A stretch of 64,000 nucleotides of DNA from positions 2,040,206 through 2,104,205 of the forward strand of contig JAAONU010000018.1 in NCBI GenBank assembly GCA_012932295.1. Reading direction: 5' to 3'. The notes below the pieces were generated by a model. It did not search any database. It saw only the letters and a program-made list of their open reading frames with translations, and was not told where the DNA came from. Shown piece by piece: positions 22,905-34,164 of the stretch (within the stretch, counting starts at the first letter, position 1; every line of letters begins with the position of its first letter). Made by a program: the position numbers and the translations under genes. This DNA comes from Cyclina sinensis (taxonomy: Eukaryota > Mollusca > Bivalvia > Venerida > Veneridae).

Positions 22905-23045
22905 TTCAAATTATTTTTCCCTGACTTTTCACTAACTTTTCTGGATTTTTATTTTTCACTGACCAATTTTCAAAATTCCCTGACAATTCCCTGACCTTCA
23001 AAAAATATCAAATTTCCCTGACTTTTCAAGTCCCCTGGCAACCCT
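22905..23045. repeat. CCCTGACTTTT low-complexity repeat
   Basis: Short degenerate repeats of TTCCCTGACTTTTCA make a C/T-rich stretch. A related motif on the opposite strand (TTCAAGGACTTTTCAAGG) lies at 24838-24885. Such sequence is commonly a terminal part of invertebrate MITEs; the class here is undetermined. Confidence 0.55.
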
Positions 23046-23129
23046 GCAAGATCTTATATTAACTCAAGTATTGTACAAGTCTGATTAAATTCAAATCAAA
23101 AATGAAGCTGCTATTGTGCAGACAAGGTT

Positions 23130-24000
23130 TAAATAGTTAATTTTGGCACTTTCAGGGGCCATAACTCTGTAACCAATAATGCAATGTGGCAATTTGAAGA
23201 AAGGAACCAAGATCTTCTGGTAATGAAAGAGAAGATCAGACCAAAATTAAGACCACTAGAGTGCAGAAAAGCTTTTACCATAACTTCACCTAGTGACCTA
23301 AATTTCAAAGTCACATGACCCAGTTTCAAACCTGACCTAGATATCATCGAGATAAACATTCTGACAAAGCTTGAAGAAGATCGGAGCAAAATTAAGACTA
23401 CTACAGATGGACAAGCTTTTTCTATAATTTGACCTAGTGACCTAGTTTTCAAGGTCAAATAACCCAGTTTCGAACCTGACCTAGATATCATTGAGATACA
23501 CATTCTGACTAAGCTTGAAGAAGATGGGACCAAAATTAAGACCGCTAGTGTGCGGACAAGCTTTTTCTAAAATTCGAACTAGTTACCTTGTTTTCAAGGT
23601 CACATGACCCAGTTACGAACTTGACCTAGAGATCATTGAGATAAACAATCTGACCAAGTTTGAAGAAGATCGGACCAAAATTAAGACTGCTAGAGTGCAG
23701 ACAAGCTTTTTCTATAATGTGACCTTGTAACCTAGTTTTGAAGGTCACATGACACAGTTTCAAACTTGATCTAGATATCATTGTGATTAACATTTTGACC
23801 AAGTTTGAAGAAGATCGGACCAAAATTAAGACCGCTAGAGTGCGGACAAGCTTTTTCTATAATTTGACCTAGTGACCTAGTTTTAAGGGTGAGATGACCC
23901 AGTTATGAACTTGACCTAGATATCATTGAGATAAACATTCTGACCAAGTTTAAAGAAGATCGCACCAAAATTAAGACCGCTAGAGCGCGGACAACAATTG
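23130..24000 (+). repeat. Tandem array D: six units of about 145 bp
   Basis: The landmark TTGAAGAAGATCGG or a variant has its GAAG at about 23225, 23373, 23517, 23662, 23807 and 23952, steps of 144-148 bp. Each unit has GACCTAGTGACCTAGTTTT, AAGGTCACATGACCCAGTT, GACCTAGATATCATTGAGAT and TAGAGTGCGGACAAGC blocks. The units are more alike than in array A. Its sequence differs from arrays A and B but keeps the same unit length. Confidence 0.9.
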
Positions 24001-24640
24001 TGAATATTTGTATTAATGTATTAGTTATATTAAAATCACTCAATGCATGTAAAAGTTTTGGTCCAGACAAGCATTTTTATCTGCCCTCTAGGTGTGACCT
24101 TGACATCTAAGCTAGAGACCTGTTTGAATATTTATATCAAGTAATACTTTAATCCTTCCAAGCATGAAGAAAATATGCTTGGGGCAGAATCTGGACATTT
24201 CATCATCTCAAATGACCTTTACCATGCATATATGGAACTGGATTATGTGTGTAACAGGCTCATGATAGTGAACAAATGTGATAGAATCACTCAATTCACG
24301 ATCACTGCACTGTCCATAAAAACACTGTCATATTTTTATCTGACCTATGACCTCTATGTGTGACCTTGATCGTGTCAAGAGGGTCCTGAATTTTGCATGC
24401 AACACTCCACCTCACATCACTAAACATTTGTGCAAAATTATATTTAAAATTCCTCAATGCATGTATTAGTTTTGTTCTGCCATGGGTTTTCATCTGAACT
24501 CTAAGTGTGACCTTCACCTTTAACCTAGAGACCTAGTTCAGGTGCTCCACACTACTCATGATGGTGAACATTTGTATCAAGTAATACTAAAATCTCACCA
24601 TGCATGTAGAAGATATGCTTTGAACAGAACTGGACGCCGC
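24001..24640 (+). repeat. Degenerate GACCTTGACC repeats, class as at 1-560
   Basis: Blocks GTGTGACCTTGA, CATGATGGTGAACATTTGTA and TGCATGTAGAAG recur. Two GTGTGACCTT blocks at about 24360 and 24507 are 147 bp apart. No coding potential. Confidence 0.65.
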
Positions 24641-25079
24641 TACCCCACCATTTGTGTTCACATTATATAACCCATTTTCCAAATGGGCATATAAAAATGA
24701 CACAACTGTGCCCCACTTTTGACTGCTTCATAATACCCTGTTCTTTCAGCGCTATTAGCACTTTGATTATTGAATGTGAGTCTGGAACAGATTTTCCTAA
24801 AATAGATCATGGTTCATACAGAAAATTCAACATAAATTCAAGGACCTTTCAAGGACTTTTCAAGGTAAAAGGTCATTCTTCAAGGACATGCTGGACATCA
24901 AATACAATGTTCCAATATAGTTATCATGTTCAGGCACACTGACAAAATGCACATGTACAAGTTAACTCAATAAAACAAACCAAATTTTAAGATTCATTCA
25001 TTAACTAAGAAATCATAACTTTATAACATCAAACAATTTTGGTCAGTAATTGATAGCAAATTAAGCAGTTGTACTGAGA

Positions 25080-25450
25080 GGTGATTGGACAGTTTGCTGG
25101 CCAAAACACCTTTTTTTCAAGGGCCATAACTCAGCCAAATATCTTTTAACAAACAACCCTTTAGATATGCACAAGTATTTGAGGTACCGATGAATCCTGT
25201 AAAATTTCATTCAAATTGCATTAAAATTATAAGAGAAGTAGCCTGGACAAATTTTAAAAAAAAAATCATTACAGGGCAATAACTCTAACAAAAATCATTG
25301 AACTGGAAAATGCCGATGATATGCACAATAAGACTTGATACTCATCTTTCCTTTAAAATTTGGATGAAAACACACAAGTAGTTTTTGAAGAGTAGTCCGG
25401 ACAAATTTTGTGACGGACTAACTGACACACAGATGATGGAGAAGTCATCC
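25080..25450 (+). repeat. Degenerate repeat with GACGGAC tail
   Basis: It contains AAGGGCCATAACTC, AGGGCAATAACTCTAAC and CCGGACAAATTTTGTGACGG blocks spaced about 145-150 bp. It resembles a decayed two-unit core and tail of the array A class. Confidence 0.5.
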
Positions 25451-25794
25451 CTATATGTTGCAGCTACTTTGTAACAGACAACACAAAAATGGGTAGTCAG
25501 ATTGTGTCCTGATTTAGTCCTGAAAACTTGCCAATGTCAGATGCTTCACTCTTAGAAAATTGTTCAGATTTCAAACCTCCATAGAGATTTTGTTTACCAC
25601 TGAAAAGTAAGACAACTGCCATAAAATGGATTTTCATTTATGCATTGAAGATGATGCAAGCAATATTTCATGACACACTCCAGAAAACTGTTTTGCTTTT
25701 TATTTACTTTGGATGACATCATTCGTTTATGAGCTGCAACAAAGTCTAACTGGCAATTATCAGCAATGCTTGTCAATTACAAAAGGTTTATAGT

Positions 25795-25940
25795 TTTATT
25801 GGGGTTTAATGCCAGTACAACAGATAAGGTCATATCATGGCGGTCAGTTCACCTAACCAGTGTTCCTGGGTATCCAACCAGTGTACTAACCAAATTTCTC
25901 TGCAAGTGACTGACTCAATTACATATGGTAACAAATTTAT
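25795..25940 (+). mobile_element. SINE body fragment (same family as 40425-40700)
   Basis: TTGGGGTTTAATGCC, GGCGGTCAGTTCACCTAACC and AAGTGACTGACT match the element at 40425-40700 in the same order. The tRNA-like part is missing here. Confidence 0.65.
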
Positions 25941-26356
25941 CCAAAATACCAAAGCTGTTTTTATACCGTGTTTTCCTAAGTTGGAATATGATTTAAGATA
26001 TTTGAATATCATTTATATTATTCTTCATTCTTGCAAAACTGAGTTGCCTGTTTTGATTTAGAAAATATGACCTGAGTTTTAATAAATAATGGGACCTGAG
26101 AAAATGGAAGCTAGGCTCAATGCTAAGTGCATGGTTTATTAGTCATTTTAATGGCAGAGGGGCAAAAATTTGACCAAGACAGCTATGCAGTCTTGAAAAT
26201 GGATTTCATTCTGGTCTGTCACATACACTTTTATCATGAATTTCCATTCACAAATGCTGATACACTAACGCACAGACATATACCACACATATGTAATATG
26301 TTTTAAAAGGATTAGGTATTATAGTTTTTGTTATATACAACTTATGCAACACTTAC

Positions 26357-26418
26357 CCATAATGCCTCTCTCTTATCTCTGTGACTTCCTCTACAGTTTT
26401 CTAATGCTGAATCTTTCA
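26357..26418 (-). CDS. Candidate orphan exon (weak)
   Basis: A 62-nt segment sits between a good acceptor (TCTGTTCCAG|TG) and a strong donor (ATGG|GTAAGT). Only one frame is open: KDSALENCRGSHRDKREALW. Entry is phase 1 and exit phase 0. That cannot join directly to exon 2 of the sacsin-like gene without a stop, and the gene's own start lies between them. It may belong to another minus-strand gene, be a 5' UTR exon, or be chance. The family is not recognised. Confidence 0.3.
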
Positions 26419-26419
26419 C

Positions 26420-26937
26420 TGGAACAGAGAAAACTCTATTTTCATTTACATGTAAACAAACAATCAAGGTAATTTTGTGTTAAAATTCATAATCTTCTGT
26501 TAAAGAAATTAGTAGATGTATATAAATAAAGAATTATTTTATCAGTTTTCTTTCATCACAACCAGGATGAAAGCATCTGTTAGCCACCCTCATCCTGCAA
26601 GTAAAATACGACACAAACAGCCAGAAATCTAACCCTCCTTATATTATTAGCCCTGTTATTACTTTTTCTGACTGCAGACTTTCCTTGTTTAACCCTGAAC
26701 CTGCTGAATTTTTGTAATGGATTTGTCCAGCTTTGAATTTGGAACAGTCCATTCAAAGTTTAAGGGATTTCAGTATCAAAAAAACAAAAATTGAGCTACC
26801 AACAGTATAGAGTTTGGTCAGACTGCACAGATGTGCAGGCTGCAGGCCTGACTCTATACTGGTGGCAAAGGCTAATCAATTTATGTTCCAGCAGGTTAAG
26901 GGTTAGGATATATAATACTCAAGTTTCGGATACAGAT
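26420..26937. other. Unannotated AT-rich stretch
   Basis: Nothing recognisable except a short inverted motif around AGAGTTTGGTCAGACTGCA and GCAGGCCTGACTCTATACTG near 26810-26862. Confidence 0.4.
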
Positions 26938-27180
26938 AACTATTACACCTTTTCTATATAAATATTAAATAAACAGAGTACATATGCTATGTTTAACACT
27001 CTACACACTATAGGTAAACAGTATAAATACATGGTGTCATTAAAAAAACACTGGCAGTTTTTTTTAAGGAAGCACCAATATAATATGACCTTTAATAGGT
27101 AATGTAGCTTTCCATACAAATATGTGTATTCTAGTAGCCTAATTAGACATATTTGGGTATAGTATATCTTTAAGAGACCC
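26938..27180 (-). repeat. Intact copy of the dispersed repeat (empty site for H12)
   Basis: The reverse complement of this segment matches 13010-13188 and 14541-14672 back to back. The junction around 27055-27072 (CAGTTTTTTTTAAGGAAGC) corresponds to the point where 13189-14540 is inserted in the other copy. Confidence 0.7.
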
Positions 27181-28205
27181 AGAAAGCCTTTTCTTCTCTT
27201 TCATACAAGGGAGCAAACTCTGAATAGCCTATGTAGAAGTGGTGCAGACAATGATCATAACTATTGGTAAACTTTAGTATTATTATTACATTTCAGTGAT
27301 CACACAATTTATACTGGATTACATAAGTATAAATCACTTTCTACTTTTGCATAAAAAGTACATCCTGGGCAGTATTTTCTGCAGCCTGGCTTGGAAGACA
27401 TTATTTTAGGCTATTTACAATCATAAAATTTTATTCTTCATTGTTTCATATTACATTTTTGCCATTCATATCTTTTTATATCAATGAAAAATAGCTTTAG
27501 TTGATTAGCCCTTCTAACAGCTAGACTTATTTTACTCAGGTGAATATTGACAAAAGATTAGTTAAATCATCATTTTTAAAATCCTTGACATAGCCACCAA
27601 CTGAATACACTGTATCCTGTTTTCTTTAACCTTCCTCAATTTATGGACACAATGTTGGGGCATAAAACATGTATCTGGGAAGAATAAAATGTACTAACAA
27701 ATAAACTAAGTAAAATCAGAAATTATAATGAAAGGTTATAGTTTCTAGAAATCTTTTGTTTTATATGCCTAAAAATCACCAAATCACAACTACAGCAATG
27801 ATCTAATGTACAAAACATAATAAGAAACCACTCTAGAATTGTTCAATTTTGAGATTACAATTATCGTTAAATTTGTTGGATCAATTAAACAATTTATCAA
27901 ATTTCTAACTAATGATTTAAATGAAAAACAGTAATAATTTTCAAAGTATCATATAATTACACCCTCGAAGATAAAGCTCCTTGAATATTTTCTATATTTT
28001 CTCAGAGAAACATAGTAATGTACTTTAAGCAAATGGTTGTACAAGCCCTTACAAAATGGAAGTGTGGCAGCCTAGTCTTTTATGGAGCAAGCATAACTCA
28101 CATCAAACAGAAAAGCTGATAAGCTGCACCCATTTTGTCCCTTTGTTATATGTATTTTATTGTTCAACATTGAACTGAATGGGAAAATTTTTTCCCACTA
28201 CTTTG
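27181..28205. other. Unannotated AT-rich stretch
   Basis: No open frame of note, no tandem repeat and no tRNA-like signature seen. Confidence 0.45.
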
Positions 28206-28590
28206 TGAAACAAGAAATGGGTAGAACCGATGGATGCTCCCTGAATAAATGCCAATTCCAAAAGGGCTATTTTTTAATATGTATTTTTTTTTAAGTGTGA
28301 AAAATAACAAAGGGCAATAACTCCTAAGTTATGCACAATACAGTTACGGTTCTTGCACGCTGCACAGAGATCTATTAACCAATAAAGTTTCATGTTAATA
28401 TCTCTTATACTTTGTGAAATATGCCCCGGACAAAAAATAAGTATGAGAAATTTTAAAGCGACTGACTCACAAAATTTTGCTGAAATTTTTTATTCTTTCA
28501 AATTTACGAGAATTTAATATACTATGGAAAAAATACAATATTATGCTTTTATACACCATGAAAACTGAAAAAAAAGTTTTGACTTAACCA

Positions 28591-28656
28591 GGATTCGAAC
28601 CCACGACCTTTCGGTCAGTAAAATATGGAGCAACGACTTAGACCACTGAGCTACGG
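28591..28656 (-). repeat. tRNA-like segment inside the TTAA MITE
   Basis: On the minus strand, GTAGCTCAGTGGTCTAA (box A-like) is followed by GGTTCGAATCC (box B-like, 28591-28601). The arms do not fold into a convincing cloverleaf, so it is a tRNA relic or captured Pol III promoter and not a tRNA gene. Confidence 0.6.
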
Positions 28657-28702
28657 TATCTAGTTATTAGATTGCCTCAAAATTAATGTTATAACTAGAG
28701 TA

Positions 28703-28727
28703 TTTACCCCGTGACTAACGGGGTAAA
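28703..28727. repeat. 10-bp stem hairpin inside the TTAA MITE
   Basis: TTTACCCCGT (28703-28712) and ACGGGGTAAA (28718-28727) pair perfectly around GACTA. Confidence 0.85.
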
Positions 28728-29278
28728 TTTTTTACTGATAAAAGTGTGTAAAACTTTATATTTTGATGTTTTTCTGTCACAAAAACTGAGTCAATAACTT
28801 AGTTTAAATATGTTCTTCACGATTACAGCAAGAATTTCAAGATGTATAAACATTTTCTTTTTATCATCGTCTGTGAGTCAGTCGCTTTAAAGGACAATAA
28901 CTCAAAAATTAATAAAGCAAGAGTCATGGTTCTTGTGCACTGCACTACTCATCAATGAGATCTATCTACTTATAAAGTTTCAAGTTGATAACTCTTATAC
29001 TTTGTGAAATATGCCCCAGACAAAAAATAAGTATGAGAAATTTTAAAGGACAGTAACTCAAAAATTAATAAAGCAAGGTTACGGATCTTGTGCACTGCAC
29101 TGCTCCTTAATGAGATCTAACTACCAATGAAGTTTAGTCTTGATATCTCTCATAGTTTTTGTGTTATGCTCGGACAAAATTATGACAGACGTACGGACAA
29201 ACGAACTGACAAACAGACAGATGGGACGGAAGGACTGACAAAGCAGAAACTATATGCTCGCCCTTCGGGGAGCATAAT

Positions 29279-29527
29279 TATCTCAAAGGGTTTTCAGGTT
29301 ATGCTCCGAACAAGATTTTTCTAAAAACAAAGATAATTCAATAACGGGGCAAAATAGAGTTATTATTCCCTGGCACTGCACTCTGCGTCAATGCCCTCTA
29401 CCACTGTGTGCAGTTTAAACAAATTATATCCAGGGGTTTTAAAGTTATGCTCCGGACAAAATTATGACGGACGGACGGGACGAACGGACAAAGTGGCAAC
29501 TATATGCTCGCCCTTCAGGGAGCATAA
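29279..29527 (+). mobile_element. Truncated H3/H4-family element, core unit plus tail
   Basis: One core unit (GAGTTATTATTCCCTGGCAC to TATGCTCCGGACAA) is followed by a GGACGGACGGGACG stretch and CAGGGAGCATAAAA. It abuts the H4 tail and lacks its own head. Confidence 0.65.
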
Positions 29528-29606
29528 AAAGTAGAATTTTCAATTGTGAAAGGGCTAAAGATTGCCCATTGTTATATATAAAAAAATGCCCTGCTTTTGG
29601 ACTTAC

Positions 29607-29704
29607 AGGTTGAGCTGCTACAAACATTCTGTAGTCTTGCCTTTGAAGTGGCATGATATAAATTTTATCAATTGAAGTGATGCATTTTAATTCAGCAAGT
29701 GGTT
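29607..29704 (-). CDS. Candidate orphan exon (weak)
   Basis: A 98-nt segment lies between acceptor ACCTTTTAG| and donor CCT|GTAAGT. Only one frame is open; it encodes EPLAELKCITSIDKIYIMPL and then QRQDYRMFVAAQP. Entry is phase 1 and exit phase 0, which does not join to the candidate at 26357-26418 directly. The composition looks protein-like, but I do not recognise a family. It could be part of a gene on the minus strand between 22 and 36 kb. Confidence 0.35.
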
Positions 29705-29749
29705 CTAAAAGGTTTAAGATGACAGACATGAATATTTACAAGAGATGTT

Positions 29750-30930
29750 TGTGAAACATATGTGCCACCAGAAGTGTCTTTTTGAATCTGAAGTTCTGTG
29801 ACTCTGAGTGTGTGTTCATGGTCACAGTACCCCTTAGCCTAATTTATTAGGGTTAAAGTGATGAACCCATATATTGATCTGATGTTTTTTGGTTGTTCAA
29901 CCTTTAAGCCTAATTTAAATCTGCATATAACTGACTGGATATCGTTTAGCACAGTTTTTACCTTGTCCTGGTTATCTATTAACCTAGAACACTGAATCTT
30001 ACGTTTGCCAAATTTTGAATAAAATGGTGGATTAATCTGGTACGAAATAAGTGTTTCAGTTCTATACTTATGTATTTGTGTGTTTTCTTGGATAACAGGA
30101 CCAGGTACATGTATGAATTTAGTTTATCATATTATTATCATTTGTGCCTTAAACTCTGTGAACTGTTGGACAAACGAGCCATAAAAAGTGCCCAATCGCC
30201 TACGATTTGGCGAGTCCGATTAACCAGATGCTGATCAAAGTGAGACGTAGAAGCTGAACAACCATAGAATATCAGCCTATAAAATGGGTTCACCTTCGGA
30301 GGCGAAATAGTGAGACTAAGTGACCCTAACTTTTGAACCAGACAAACAGGGGAAGTAGTGGTCATGACCAACTTGCTTATCAAATTTGAGTAGGCTAGGT
30401 CCAAGCATTCTGTAGTTACTGATTCTAAATTGTTCTGATCTAGTGACCCAAAACACAATTGGCATAATCTTCTGGTCACAATGAACAAGCCTATAAAGTT
30501 TGAAGAGATAAAGACCGTACATTCTCCAGATATTGATAGAAATGGTTTGGTTGTTCAATGTCAGTGTGACCTTGACTTTTGATCAATTGAACCAAAAAAG
30601 AATAGGATTATTTACTATTTATGATTGACTGGTTTGTTAAGTTTGAGCAGCCTAGGCCCAAATATTTTCCAGAGATTGATTGGAAACAGTTTTGCTTTTG
30701 CAATGCTTCTGTGGCATTTGCCTTTGACCTGCTGACCCTTAAAAAGAAACAATATCATCTAAAGTCATGACCAACTGGACTATCAAGTTTGAAGAGCCTT
30801 GGCCTAAGCCTTTTCTAGACATTGTTCGAAAGCAATCTTGCTGTTCAAAGTCTCTTTTTCCTTGGCCTTTAATCTAGTGACCCCAAAAAAGCTCTTCTGT
30901 TCATGAACAACCAACCTACAAAATAGTGGA
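29750..30930 (+). repeat. Degenerate 145-bp repeats with TTTGAAGAGCCTTGGCC blocks
   Basis: AAGTTTGA(A/G)(G/C)AG followed by TAGGCCCAA...TTTTCCAGA recurs near 30499, 30642 and 30788, steps of 143-146 bp, with a further copy near 31219. Mixed GACCTT blocks sit between. No coding potential. Confidence 0.65.
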
Positions 30931-31101
30931 CAGTGGCATAGCTGCCTAAGGTAAATACGCAAGTGCATACAATTCGTTCCGGGAGCTAAATTTTTTAAGA
31001 TAATCATAATTTAAGCATAATTTAATTGATGAAATCTGTGGAGCCTGAGCCCCCACTGCAGGTTTGTGTGTAGACCAAATTTTGACCTAGTTACACCCCT
31101 G
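30931..31101. mobile_element. Small MITE-like element with CAGTGGCATAGCT terminus
   Basis: The left end CAGTGGCATAGCT and right end AGTTACACCCCTG are approximate inverted repeats (CAGGGGTGTAACT). Length is about 171 bp. The termini resemble those of 32076-32292 and the end near 32560. The target duplication is unclear. Confidence 0.45.
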
Positions 31102-31119
31102 GTGGTATTTATTTGGAAA

Positions 31120-31500
31120 CGATTTTGCTGTTATATGTCAGTGTGATGTTCACCTTTGACCTACTGACCTCAATAACAAAAAGGGGTCATCTACTGGTAA
31201 TGATCACCTGGCTTCCCAAATTTGAGGAGCTTGGGCCAAAGCCTTTTCCAGATACATGAAACAGTTTTGCTGCTCAATGATACTCTGGTCACTCGGTGTC
31301 TACCAATGGACTGTCATGTGTATAAGCTCTCAAGTAGCCTAATTCATTACTCTTAAAGAGTTCTTTTATAGGTCTGATATTTTTTCAGTTGTTCAACCTT
31401 TAAGGCAAAGTGAACAGATATAAAATATCAGCCCATCAAAGCAGTTCACCTTTGGAGGCGAAATAGTGCAATTCAGCTCGCAAGCTATATGCCCCACTCA
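31120..31500 (+). repeat. Continuation of the degenerate repeat block with tail
   Basis: TTCACCTTTGACCTACTGACC and the TTTCCAGATA block continue the series from 29750. The segment TTCACCTTTGGAGGCGAAATAG near 31446 repeats that near 30290. Confidence 0.5.
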
Positions 31501-32075
31501 CATTAGTTTAGTTTAAACATATTTTATCGCATGTAATTTCACTAACTAATTTGCATACATATTTGATCTTATTCCAACAAAGAAAATGCATGTTAAGCAA
31601 AAGGATTGGGCCACTGCTTCTACCAACATTACAAGATTATTATGCCCATACCTTGGGTCAAAATCTTGCTGCTGCATTGTTAACACTTACAGCAGGGAAT
31701 ATTGAAACAATGCCAAAACTAGGTAGCTTACCTTGTGAAAATTCTAAACCTGAATAAAAATCAATGGAACAATCAATGTTATATTTTGACACTGTTGAAA
31801 AACAAATATCTCTGTACCTTATGACATCTGGCTCCTATCCAACAACTGTTTATTTTCTGAAAATGGTATGTAAGTTTTCATTTTTCTAAAATGAGTCATT
31901 ACAATACTTCCTGTATCACCAATAAAGAAGTTTCAGAAAATGAAACAAAAAGTAGACCAGAGCGGTTAAAATACGCTGCATGTACACATTTGCCCCAGGT
32001 TCACAGGATGCCAGTGTTGCTGGTTATCAATGTGATTGATAAATTAAAAGCCCTGTGATGTATTGCATTATAAAT

Positions 32076-32292
32076 CAGGGGCGTAGCCAGGGCTTTTGAA
32101 GGTGTACGCAGAATCCTAGGGGGGTCTGGGGGCATGCTCCCCCGGAATTTTTTTTTTCTGTAGATTGTCTCAGGAGCGTTTTGGCGGGTTTTTGGCATAA
32201 AATAAGTCTTTTTTTTTTCACCAATTTTACTCGATTTTTTGGACCAATGTGTACGCAGCTGCCTATTCTGCGTACTGGTAGCGACGCGCCTG
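32076..32292. mobile_element. 217-bp MITE with CAGGGGCGTAGCC ends
   Basis: The left end CAGGGGCGTAGCCAGGG and right end CTGGTAGCGACGCGCCTG form imperfect inverted repeats. TAAAT is present directly outside both ends (32071-32075 and 32293-32297). The minus strand can be read as a peptide-like stretch (GGACPQTPLGF) common to terminal parts of invertebrate hAT-like elements, but this is not a gene. Superfamily is uncertain, since 5 bp is not the usual hAT duplication length. Confidence 0.65.
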
Positions 32293-32589
32293 TAAATGAG
32301 GGCAACTGTAATCATTCTATACATGCTATACTGAGTAACAAATTCAGTGTCACAATTGGAACATACATATACATCTGCGCAAAGAAAATTATCACGTTCC
32401 CCAGAAGATAATTCAACACCTAAATAAATGAGAGGTTTAGACAAATGATTCTAACATAAGGCTTGAACACCCTACCAACACCCCCCAAGTTTTTATTGAA
32501 TTTGTGGGACTTTTGATAATTTCATTTTCTCGAACAACTTACAGTCTAGGGCCTACAGGGTCTAATAGTAGCTATGCCACTGTATGATG

Positions 32590-32870
32590 GCCCTTGATAG
32601 CTAAGCTGAATACTTTTGCTTTGTGTCTGCTGTTGAGCAAACATCAGAAGTAAAATTACAGTTTCTGAATTGAAGATTTTCAGGGCCAACACAGACCAAA
32701 GGGGCATAATCTAGCTGATGCTATGTAAAATATTTAAGTTTTAGGCCTTTGGTTTCAGACAAGAAAGGTTTTTTTAATGTTTTTCAATGATCTTTTATTT
32801 TGAACAAATATGATCCCTGTGACTGAGCCAATTTTCATCCCAGGGACATTATTTAAACTAGAATTTTACA
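32590..32870 (+). repeat. Fragment of an H1-family element
   Basis: ATGATGGCCCTTGATAGCTA is a decayed H1 head. AGCTGATGCTATGTAAAATA and TTTTAGGCCTTTGGTTTCAG closely match 34465-34510, showing a shared recent ancestor. Confidence 0.55.
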
Positions 32871-32874
32871 TAAA

Positions 32875-33035
32875 ACAAGAACTACTATTGGAATAGTCAA
32901 AATAATTCAACTGACACCTTGAGCAAATTCTGAGATATTTTTGTTATATGGGTCAGAGACATTGACCCATACAAAAAATCACACAATATCTCTACTTGCG
33001 TACAATTAGTTGGACTACTGTTTAGATGAACACCA
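32875..33035 (+). repeat. ACAAGA-hairpin head plus 140-bp repeat (copy 1 of 3)
   Basis: ACAAGA is followed by the hairpin ACTATT-GG-AATAGT (32884-32897), then CAAAATAATTCAACTGACAC and CTTGAGCAAATTCTGAGAT, ending near GTTGGACTACTG. Homologous copies lie at 35145-35285 (same strand) and 44565-44640 (opposite strand). Confidence 0.65.
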
Positions 33036-33169
33036 TGCCCGAGGTGGGGTTGACCTCTGACCCTATGACCTATGCATACATGCCAGTTATCTCGAGCTGC
33101 AGTCAGTGAGACTGGGAATTTTTTTAAGGGAGATTGGGGTAAAAATAAGGGAGATTTTGTAAATTACAT

Positions 33170-34150
33170 CGGACTAGGGTGCTTTATTCATTTTATCATA
33201 GAAAACATTATAATAACCATTTTAAATCAAACAAAGTAACAACATATTCTCTTCTTTATCTTTAATTAAGTGTTTCAATACAAGAGATAACAGAAATTCA
33301 TCACTTTCAAGATTGTGTTCGTGTCATTATATGGAAGAGCATGTCTCTGAACACACACATTCCACCAGCACAATGCTGACTTAGAATGTTTAGTATGTTT
33401 TGTGAAGGGTCAAACTTAAAACAATCACTTCTTTATCTTTCATCAAGTAACAAAGTTATTAAAGATTGTTCAGTGTTCAAGGCAAGAGAAAACTATAGAA
33501 TAGAAAGACACTATGGGGGGAAAACCTTTATTTTATTAAATCTGAAATAAGAATCAATTAAATGCCAATAAACCCCAGAACCCAAACAATTAACGCCTTT
33601 AACGGCTTTTAAGAAATGCCGATAGACACCTGTCAATAGCCGAAAACTATAACACTTCCATTGCTTTGCTTCCCTAACTGAGACACAGATTATTGATTAA
33701 ACCAATCATTTTTAATAAATAAATTGATAATTGCATTCTAATCTGTGTCCTTATCGTAATGAATGAACTTAATGCATTACCCCAGGGAAGATTTGAAACA
33801 GATGAAATACACAACATGTCACATCCATTCGTAATTTAAGCAATCCTCGGACCGTCCGAGATACTGAACTTTCGATGTTTATTTTTTTTCCAGAAATTAA
33901 AAAAATACAGAAGTTTTTAAAGTCTTTCCATGAGGCCGTTAGAAGGGTTAAAAATACGCGATTTTTTACCTCACGGCGTGAGACTTGGCATGTATGCCTA
34001 TGGAGGGTAAAGTTCATCAAGTTGCATGCGCCTGTGAAGTTTGGAGGCTGTTTGTGGAAGGATTTATGAAGACTTACAGTCAAGGTTAAAGTTTTATAAC
34101 AAACAAACACACAGACAGACCAAAAATAATTTGCCCTGTCTCTAGAGCAT
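33170..34150. other. Mostly unannotated stretch with an element tail at the end
   Basis: No gene recognised. A GACAGACC and GCATAAAA tail around 34110-34155 suggests the right end of another small element. Confidence 0.4.
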
Positions 34151-34164
34151 AAAAATATCTATTC

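Larger units (their letters stand above)
28457..28886. mobile_element. 430-bp MITE with 15-bp inverted ends and TTAA duplication
   Basis: Perfect terminal inverted repeats AGCGACTGACTCACA lie at 28457-28471 and 28872-28886. TTAA flanks both sides (28453-28456 and 28887-28890). The next unit of the host repeat (GAGAAATTTTAAAGGACAGT near 29035) shows the uninterrupted site with a single TTAA. A TTAA target suggests mobilisation by a piggyBac-like enzyme, but the tips do not show the usual CCC start. No transposase is encoded. Confidence 0.85.
28207..29278 (+). mobile_element. Hairpin-headed element H4, interrupted by a MITE
   Basis: The head is ACAAGAAA with an imperfect hairpin TGGGT-AGA-ACCGA and then GGATGCTCCC. 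Core units are homologous to H3 and array A, with CTTATACTTTGTGAAATATGCC in successive units. A 430-bp MITE interrupts the core at 28457-28886. The tail is a GACAGACGTACGGAC-type stretch and GGGGAGCATAA (29267-29277), inverted to the head motif. Confidence 0.68.

Noticed and set aside
23129..23823. Open minus-strand frames of 134 and 65 codons
   Set aside because: They are the translation of tandem array D; the repeated peptide blocks follow the 145-bp unit (one base over 48 codons) and have no independent support.
32001..32444. 147-codon minus-strand open frame
   Set aside because: It runs across the MITE at 32076-32292 and its peptide-like part comes from the element's terminal sequence, not a gene.
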